Source: Sacculina carcini (taxonomy: Eukaryota > Arthropoda > Thecostraca > Sacculinidae). Taken from it: a stretch of 64,000 nucleotides of DNA. The stretch spans positions 8,935,001 through 8,999,000 of the forward strand of contig OU696575.1 of assembly GCA_916048095.2 (NCBI GenBank), given 5' to 3'. The notes under the pieces were generated by a model that ran no database searches, had not been told where the DNA came from, and saw nothing but the letters and a program-made list of their open reading frames with translations. Shown piece after piece: positions 55,613-64,000 of the stretch (position 1 is the stretch's first letter; every line of letters starts with the position of its first letter). The position numbers were made by a program, and so were the translations under genes.

Positions 55613-57189
55613 AGCACTTGCATACAAACACACTCTCTTGTATTTTGTTACAGTTTTGCAATGATTATTTTGATGGCAATATAACCAATGAACTGAAATC
55701 AGCAAAATTATCGTATGTATTCATACCCCAAGTCATTTTGTTGTTGGGTATATATACCCCCATACCCCAGAATTTTCACCTGTGTTCATGTTAATGTTCT
55801 ACACCCAAGCTCAATTGTGAGCCCAAGGAATATTCTCTTATATCCGATGTTCTCTCATATATACGTATCTCATATACACTGTATACGTACGCTTTAAGTG
55901 TTCTGTATAAGTATATGCACAACGTAGCTGAACACACACACACACACACACACATATATACATATATACACACACAACATAAATTCATGTTATTTTCCAG
56001 CCTATTTAAGCCAGTGAAATTACCCCACTATTCCGCTCGATTCATCTCAAACTCCATATGAGTGCGTCGGTGCGACAAATTAGGCCTTTAACAAATTAAT
56101 CACGCTCAATGTGTATGTGTGTGTGTATGTATATTTGTATGTGTGTGTGTTTGATGGTGTTTGCCTAGGTAACAAAGCATGCGCCGTTTTAATCAACTGT
56201 CACTCACATTAATGTATGCTTAAATACATCAAACTAAATTAATAACAGTAGGCGAATGCATTGCATCTACTGTTGTACTGTCTAAAATATATCTACCTGT
56301 CTAAGATATATCTACCTATGTATATATATCTATGTATGAATGAATTCGGTTATATCACGTTTTTAGAAGACATTTTGAACAAACATAAGCATGGTCTCGC
56401 AAATCTTGTAGATATAAAATATAATTTTCAAAAACAAGTTATTTGTATGAATGTAGACATTAAAGTTCTTCGTTCTGTAATATTTCCCATATTTATGTGC
56501 TTCTGGAATATATATTAAGTTCTGCTTCTAGATAATTAACTATAATTCTATAAATAACTATAAATAACTATATAGTAGAATTGCACGTGATATGACATTT
56601 CTACCCTAATTCACGCGTCACAGACTGTGTTTCTGCTTCCATTCACCAGTCTCCGTTACATAAACAGTTAATGAGTGAACATAAGTCTCACAGGACTGAA
56701 AAATTCCTTTATAAACCGCGTCTTTTTTTCTCGGTTATAATAATAATATATCAATATATAATAATATTAATATTATTGTCATTAATATTAATAATGTTTT
56801 GATATTATTAGCATTACCATTATTAAATGAGAAATTAACAAGATAATATGGGATGAGTGCATATCTATTGATGTCATGGTAGCAATCCGTATGCACTTTG
56901 AGAAAACATTGGAAATTAAATATGCTGAAATGGAATGTAATTAAAAGGAAATATGGTGAATCGCGGCTTCTTTGTTCTTGCCATCCAAACTTTCTTTTTT
57001 GTTATTTTCATATTGTCACTGTCTCTACACTTCACTCGTTCTGCTTCTTCAGTGACGTCGCCGGGATTTTTCTGATGTGGCGAGGGTTAAGGGAAAAATG
57101 TGGGGGCTCGGCAAATTATTGGGTGACAATACACACTGGCAGATCCAAAGGGGAGGTTCGGTTGCTGAATCCCCCCAAATATTGCCATT
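55613..57189. other. No gene recognised
   Basis: AT-rich with short (CA)n at 55925-55952. A segment at 57055-57120 (GACGTCGCCGGGATTTTTCT) is a diverged MITE end of the 49231 type. Confidence 0.4.
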
Positions 57190-57384
57190 AACTCCTCATA
57201 ACAAAGAGGCTCACTAAAGTGGTCAAGGAACGGTATCTTTTTGTAGAGTTTGATGATAAAATCATTATTACAAGGCATATTCGCGCATATTGCGTTTGTA
57301 AATGTGTGTATATATCATTGAAAAAAAGTTCAGCCCCCATCATTCAGCCCCCGCCCAAAATTGCACTTTGGATTCGCTACTGAT
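57190..57384 (+). repeat. Dispersed repeat, copy B
   Basis: GCATATTCGCGCATATTGCG, TGTGTATATATCATTGAAAA, CAGCCCCC phrases and TTGCACTTTGGATTCGCTAC, in the order of copy A at 55440-55612. Same orientation. Confidence 0.7.
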
Positions 57385-58556
57385 AATACATTCAAATGTC
57401 TTGAAATAGGTCGTTTTTGTGCGCGCGCAAAAACAAGTTTTTAATTACATCATATGAGTGAACATTGAACAGGGACCAGGCCATTTCAAACTCGCAGAGA
57501 GAACATACTGAATTTAATTACTGAAAATATATAAACCCTGGACATTGCAAGCATTCTACATAAAGGACCCGGATATACCGGATAGCCCCCAGAAAGATGG
57601 CATACCCGGGTAAAAGAGGACGTATTGTCACCTTACGAAGCAACTACACTGGAAGCGGTGAACATCATTGGGGCTCGGGGGAACTTGGCAAATTTTTGGT
57701 TTTTTGTCTCCCAAGCCCCTGCTTATCTTCTTTACTCATGTTTAATCTACTACACATGTACTCCTATATGTCGCGTTTGCTCCTATTACTTCCTCGCTTC
57801 CTTCTTGTTATGACCAAGATTGAAGATGTGATCTGAATGCATATACAGTTGAACCTCTATTCCACGGCATATTTTCTATTTGAGCGGCAAGTCATTGTAT
57901 TGTTCGAACCTTCCCCAGTAGTGCCTTCCCCAGTAGTGTCGTTAAATTAGAGGGTGCCGCTCTATTTTTCGACTAGCTGGCTAGAATTTTGAGGCGATAC
58001 AGTAAATTTTATGGAGGAAAATGTATCAGGTAACGTATGTGTATCAGTTGAACGAAATAAACAGGTACAGGATGATAGCTGGTGAGTAATTACAAATTAA
58101 CTAATTCAAATCAGTCAATCATGGATATTGCCAGAATATATGAAGTAATTAGAGTGGCGTTTAATTAGAGGTGATGTTTATTCAGATCAGGAATATTAAC
58201 CGGGGATGTTCGCACACCTAGGATGTGTGAGCCTGCATCCTAAGGGGTGCATAATTTCCTTGAATAATTAAACAATGTATATGCTATATAGTTTTTCCCG
58301 AATGTTTTTTGGGCTTAATACACTTGAATGGAGCAGTCAAGTTGTATGATTGAATTTTGAATTAAATGGTTTTCTTATTACGCCATTTGTATTTTACCTA
58401 TTTTTATACAGCTATCAAGAATCCAGCGTGTGTGAGAATTAGCCGCAGAATTTAAAAGGGTGACAGCAATTAAAATGTCAAGAACCACAAATTTTGAGGG
58501 TGCCGTTCTATTTTTCAATTGTTCCCACAAGGTGCCGTGCTATACAAGATGTTTTG

Positions 58557-58560
<4 letters not shown>
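57385..58560. other. No gene recognised; possible Tc1/pogo-type MITE relic
   Basis: ACAGTTGAACCTCTATTCCA at 57847 and its diverged inverse near 58500-58522 (GCCGTTCTATTTTTCAATTG), with another GAGGGTGCCGCTCTATTTTT at about 57950, hint at an old TIR element. Confidence 0.25.

Positions 58561-58626
<66 letters not shown>
58561..58626 (+). repeat. (TA)33 microsatellite
   Basis: Uninterrupted 66-base TA run. Confidence 0.98.
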
Positions 58627-58628
<2 letters not shown>

Positions 58629-58884
58629 GTACAACCATGAATAAACCTTAAAGAGGCATTTCATTTTGCCCTGGTTAGAGGCACGCACAGAGGCTATACA
58701 ACGGCCTAACCTTACCTTCTACCGAGCATCTCCTGAACAAAGGGTGTTCGAAGACTGTGCAGCCATGTCACACATGCAATCATGGCGGCCCGACTGTATG
58801 TGCTGCGAACACACGCGCATACACACCGGCGCTTCCTTCCGGGGCATACAAACACTTCATTGCGTTTGTCTAGCCCCCGTCACT

Positions 58885-58978
58885 CACACACACACAGACA
58901 CACACACACACACACACACATGCACACACACAGACACACATGCACATGCACACACACACACACACACATACACACGCA
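58885..58978 (+). repeat. Imperfect (CA)n microsatellite
   Basis: CACA run with GACA and TGCA interruptions. Confidence 0.9.
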
Positions 58979-59070
58979 CGTGATCAATTCATTCATAATA
59001 ACGCGTCTTCTATATACCGCGGCATTCATGGCGGATTTACGTACACCGCGTTTGACAACATGTATTTGTA

Positions 59071-59125
59071 TGTGTGTGTGTGTGTGTGTGTGCGTGTGTG
59101 TGTGTGTGTGTGTCAGTGTGTGTGT
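59071..59125 (+). repeat. (GT)n microsatellite
   Basis: GT run with one GC interruption. A second, weaker run lies at 59209-59272. Confidence 0.9.
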
Positions 59126-59272
59126 AAACCCTTGGAGCGGATCAGTTTATATGAGAACATTTTATGAGCTGTTCGAGCCGGTATTGATCCAATTTGAAAG
59201 TGCATGCGTGTGTATGTGTGTGCGTGTGTATATGTATGTGTGTGTGTGTGTGTGCGTGTGTGTATGTATGTG

Positions 59273-60092
59273 AATAGGGGTTGTGAACTGTGGGGTAGTT
59301 CCCAGAGGGGTGTCGCCAAATTAAGATTTGCCTGTGCGACTGTGCGACTGTACAGTACAGTACACTGCAGTACGACACTAAATTACAAGCGGGCTATCTG
59401 TCTTGACGATACAGCGATATACAGGCTTGCGAGCTGTTTGAAAAGCCTGGCACAAAAATGATTCATTCGAGCGCGTGCATGCTCTTGCATGTTAATGCCA
59501 AATATCTTATGTGCAGATTAGTATGTGAAGCAAGGGGCTGTATCAATGCATATTGTCATATTGCATCAATGAATTGTGGCGCCGTTAATTCGCATTAGCA
59601 TGTACAATGCATCACAACAGATAGGGAGATAAAACCAAAATGGCATTAGCAGAATCAACACTGGTATTGGTGTGATTTTCATTGATTATATTAGGGTTTT
59701 TTAATAAATATTTTAACGTGTTCTTGTATTTAAACAAACAAAGCATATGCATACAAAATTCTGACTTAATTCTGAGTAGGAATAAAAAGATATCAACACG
59801 GTGTATTATTTTCAAAGAAAACACAATATGCAAATATAAATTACCACTTACCTAATTAATTTCTTCGAAATCAAAAATGGAATGAAAATAATGTAAGTAT
59901 ACAGGTGACGTGAGAATATCGTACAGTTAGCATTGCTGTGTGTATTTCGTAAGCATATTATTCAGTCATTGAATATATATTTAACTGCTTTGACTAAATA
60001 ATACAATATATTATAGCATACGGTAAATACTACCAGCCAAGAAATGCATGTAAGAACCTCGAACCTCGAAACTTCTCCTTGGTACATATATA
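59273..60092. other. No gene recognised
   Basis: AT-rich spacer, no motif. Confidence 0.4.
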
Positions 60093-60251
60093 CACTGTAC
60101 CCTGGATATGAGAGACCCGCATGTAAAAGAACCCCGGTTATAAGAAAGAATTTCATCGTGCCCGTTTTCTATACTTTACGTGTAATTTTCCCCGGATATA
60201 AGAGACTTTTTCTCCTCTTCCGTCAACATCCTCATATCCACTGATACACTG
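60093..60251. mobile_element. 160-bp TA-flanked MITE (Tc1/pogo superfamily)
   Basis: CACTGTACCCTGGATATGAG at the left and its imperfect inverse (CATATCCACTGATACACTG) at the right, with TA on both sides. Inside, GGATATAAGAGAC recurs. No coding capacity. Confidence 0.6.
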
Positions 60252-61478
60252 TAGCTTTGCAGAAAACAACAACTGCCGTAGATTCTCCCTATGGACTCAA
60301 ACAATATACTGGAACTTGTCGGGCTCTATTTGTGCCAGCACTGAACAGTCAGTGACAGTCGGTGATTTATTTAGAGAAGACATCATTGAAGCAGCATTCC
60401 CTCACGGCGCAGCTCAAATCGTCATTCGGCAAGTGTTCGTACGGAGGTCAATGACCCCATCTGCTTCTGCCCCCAAAACTCTGCGACATTTACAGAGTGC
60501 CAGATAGAGAGTTCGAGATATTGCACTTTTGCAGAGTCAACTGCTGCTCAACGCTCGTGCAACACACACATACACACACATACACATACACACACACATA
60601 CACACACGCGACCTGATCGCGTGTGTGTGTGCCAAATGGGTAACGACATGTGTTGTGTTGTATTTGCGGAATTCCAGCACAAATGCTCGCTTCACAAGCG
60701 TTGGCAACAGATAGATTTGGACGGTGCAAGATAAGTCGGATTAGCATACGCCGTGTGAGCGTGAAAATCCGTCGTGTTTCAGCGCGCAAAATCTCCGCCG
60801 TGATAAAATACCCCAGTTTTCTCGTATCGGCAAACAAAACGCTTCAATGGCTGCACGATGCTGCAATGAGCTTGCACGACGCTGCAATGAGTTTGCACAA
60901 CGGTGGAATTTTGTTTTATTCCCGGCATAAAATAGAAAAGTACACTAGAGCAGATAAAAACGTAACGCTTGTGCTACAGCAAAAACATCATTTTGTCACC
61001 TGAGCTCGTAGCTTATTGAGTACGCTTTTTGAGACAGGGAATGCTACTAAAACCTGGTGTATAGAACTGGCGTAAATTCATCGATGTTAGTGGTGATTCC
61101 ACTGAGGATGAGTTCCTTTTGAAAATGCTTCAATTGCATTGAATTTTTCATCCAAATTAATTACGCTATATGAGTGATAAATGCTGCACATTTTATTTAA
61201 GATTTGTGTACATATATGTATTTGTTTATTTGTTGAAGTTTCTACTATAGCATTTTATACCGTCCGATATATCATTGTCATTTGTATGATCAACAAATTC
61301 GGTGAGATATATTAATATTTTCAAAATCCACAACCACATAATTATAACGCACTGTCGAGGACTTTGCAATTACTGAATTTACTATTGTAGGCTAATTTTG
61401 CATGACATGTTTGAAGATAATTTGTGAATATACTGGGGTTTCGTCTACATGTGTGTTCGAGTGTCTGTGCGTGTCTGA
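60252..61478. other. No gene recognised
   Basis: Frames at 60316-60507 and 60650-61003 (basic, ending in a MSLHDAAMSLH duplication) show no known domain. Short CA runs at 60563-60606. Confidence 0.4.
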
Positions 61479-61687
61479 GTGTTCATTTATGTGTGTGTGG
61501 GTGTGGGTGTTTGTGGGTGTGTGTGTGTGTGTATGTGTGAATGTCTGTACGTATGTTTCAAACTTACGCTTGGGTGTGTCTGCGTGTGTTTGTTTGTGTC
61601 TTTGAGCATGTGTGTGTATTTACGTGTATGTCTGTATGCGTGTGTATGGGTGTGTGTATGTGTATGTATGTTCATGTGTGTGTGTGT

Positions 61688-61720
<33 letters not shown>
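61479..61720 (+). repeat. Imperfect (GT)n microsatellite
   Basis: GTGTGT/GTATGT blocks, purest at 61674-61719. Cys/Val-rich frames across it are artefacts. Confidence 0.9.
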
Positions 61721-61723
<3 letters not shown>

Positions 61724-64000
61724 GTTGATGATGTTCATTTGTGCAGACAACTGAATTTAGGTAGCATTTTTGTCGCGACTGTCGCCAGCGATATCAAATA
61801 TTTTGACACCACTCAAGTAGTATTAGGAAGTTTTCGTTTCTCTTATCATTCTTGTGCTGCTGTTAAATTGAAGTGTTCGGCCAAGACATTTGAGACAACG
61901 CAGAAAGCAAGTTTTTCAATGGACACACATCGGACACCCGTTCACATGGCTGCGTAAATTTATTTTAATGTTTTTTATAGAAAAACCAGCGATGTAGAGC
62001 TGATATACAGAAATGATATAATTATTTATTTGTAGAACTTATATCAACATCAATGCATTAATGAACTCATTCTCAAAACGCGCTAAAAAGAAGTATGGAA
62101 TTTTAGCAAAAATAAATTAAAAAAATACAAATATCTTAGTGTGCAAAATTGTTTTGTAATTATTATATAATTATAATTGTATAAATATAATTTTAATTAT
62201 TATTTATTATGTAAGGTTGTTGACAAATTTCAAATGTCCCAATCAATTTTTTAATTCGTAAATTTGAATAATGATGTAATTTGTTTTAATAAAAAATATT
62301 GAATTATATTTTGGTGATGATGCGCACACTGATTGATTCATGAATTTGTACTAAGACAACAAGTTATCATTTCAAAGCTGAACTAAATGTTAGCGATTTA
62401 AGACATTAAAGCTACTGCAGATATTCTGTTGAATTTTGCCAATTTCACATATTACCGATATGAATTTTAACTTTATCAGATAAGTGAATATATAGTCTAA
62501 TAATTTCTAGATCCATCTAACACACACCCTTATACACATCCTTACAACCACCCACAAACACACACGCACATGCACACAAGAATAACACAAACACAAGCTC
62601 AACACGTACACACACACGAACACACAAACACGCAGGCTAATATAATCTCTGACTGATCATTTCCTATGACAAAGCCGTGGTTGACGCAAACATGTGCCCC
62701 TGTTCAATATATCCACTGTTTCCACAGGGGATATATACATATATGCGCCCATTGTTGTGCTGTATACATGGGATTTGTACATATACTTGTTGTGCCACTG
62801 TGTATGTCTGTATGTGTCTGTGTGTGTGTGTATGTGTGTGTATGTGTGTATAAGCAGGGCAAGTGCATTGAACCAATCTTTTCCCTATGTAAATAAACAT
62901 GTTCGCAGCGGTGACGGCCTTTGTGGGCCCGCTAGGGGCCTTCTAAAGGGGACTCGACGAGGCATGCATGTTATAGCGAGCCGGGCGTGTTATAGCGAGC
63001 GTTAATCACTCGCTGCCGCGCGGCCATTGAAATTCACACAGTGTGATTGTCAGTTGTGCGAAGCTGTCATTGTCAGTACTGACAGCTGACACGCACACTG
63101 ACATCGTCGCACGTTCCAGCAAAAACGCCCGAGGCGATAGAGAGTAAAACAGTCACAAACGCATACGCGCATACACGTACACACAAACACGCACACAGGC
63201 AGACAATCATAGGCGTGCTCAGATCCACAAACGTGTGGGGTTATATCGTTGGAGTCTATTTGAAGCCTACAGTGGAATTTATGAGAAACAGTTATGGCGC
63301 GGAATCATATCTGGACCGATAATATATGACATTTTATGAGGTTCTGCGTCCCAGATGGTGTAAGATATGTCTGTCCTATACTATTATTAACTTTTTTTAA
63401 AGTAATTTTAGTAGCATCTTTTGGTGAAGTTTGACACTGTGAAGAAAATCACAATATTCGGTTGGGAAGCATCATCATACATCAACATTTTACAACAACA
63501 ACGTATTTTCAGTACAGGATATTTTTACCGACGCCCTAGTCATAATGTATCATTAAATACCTAAAAAAATTATCAAGCATACAGATACACATCTGGTGTA
63601 GTAAGAAAGGTTGTGCTGTCAAGTTTATTCAGAAATTTCATCACGACCCTTGGAATAGAATACACTTAAAGCAGTGCTTCCACAAATTCCAAAAACCAAA
63701 TTCCATGTTAGGAGGTCTGTACATCTGGAAACTAAGGCCGTGAGAACAGCTCATCTTGCTTAAAATGTTCAATCCATTTCTCTGAGAGTGCAATATCCCT
63801 GAGGATACACAAAGGTGGCTGGATGTTATCATAAAATGGCGTATATACTAATTTTGGTATGTTGTTCGACAAATAAGCAATTATCTATTGTCTTGACCAC
63901 AGACAGTGATTTGATTAAATATATCATACATACATTCACATTGTATTTGAATAGCATTTTATTCGTACATTATAACACACGCGCGATAAAACTACCTGGA
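61721..64000. other. No gene recognised
   Basis: AT-rich. (AC)n-like runs at 62520-62640, 62815-62850 and 63165-63205. GTTATAGCGAGCCGGGCGTG and GTTATAGCGAGCG form a short direct repeat near 62970-63000. No domain found on either strand. Confidence 0.4.

Noticed and set aside
60650..61003. Basic 117-codon ORF
   Set aside because: No motif; contains a 24-bp duplication and a flanking CA microsatellite, consistent with non-coding drift.

Overview
This window reads as animal, most likely invertebrate, nuclear DNA. It has no operons or bacterial gene density, one spliced host gene, long GT/CA microsatellites, and mobile elements from nearly every eukaryotic class. A short TTAGG-type block (32472-32535) and an endogenous mononegavirus-like polymerase relic (4096-4600) lean towards an arthropod, but only weakly.

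Layout. 1-9.4 kb: decayed retrotransposons (BEL/Pao gag, nested LINEs, a Ty3/gypsy integrase tail lying in a 1.5-kb near-identical direct duplication) plus the viral relic. 9.8-21.7 kb: a Russian doll. An IS630/Tc1-like transposon about 2.3 kb long has been expanded to 11.9 kb by a LINE in its left end, a related transposon in its 5' part, and a 6.2-kb MULE inside its transposase gene. 21.8-27.8 kb: a piggyBac element, a hAT element and a LINE relic. 28.4-32.1 kb: a non-LTR retrotransposon on the minus strand whose single (twice frameshifted) ORF joins a nuclear-receptor-type C4 zinc-finger domain, a PHD finger, a reverse transcriptase and a restriction-like endonuclease; GT arrays flank it on both sides. 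This is the most unusual object in the window. 32.8-39.2 kb: two degenerate LTR/DIRS-like elements joined head to tail. 40.4-43.8 kb: three exons, minus strand, of the host gene for the mitochondrial glutamyl-tRNA(Gln) amidotransferase A subunit (QRSL1/GatA type). 45.1-48.2 kb: two LINEs and a nearly intact mariner. 48.7-64 kb: a SINE-like tRNA head, MITEs, a large inverted-repeat pair around a non-autonomous hAT element, microsatellites, and long AT-rich stretches where nothing was recognised.

Almost every element is inactivated by stops, frameshifts, deletions or loss of catalytic residues. The least damaged are the mariner (one in-frame TGA, perfect 29-bp terminal repeats), the RT/endonuclease half of the 28-32 kb retrotransposon (665 codons open) and the duplicated 1.5-kb unit (only two differences noticed). 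The host gene exons keep reading frame and splice sites and look functional. The other 3' exons were not found and may lie outside the window.

All calls come from reading translations and repeats by eye; no database search was run.
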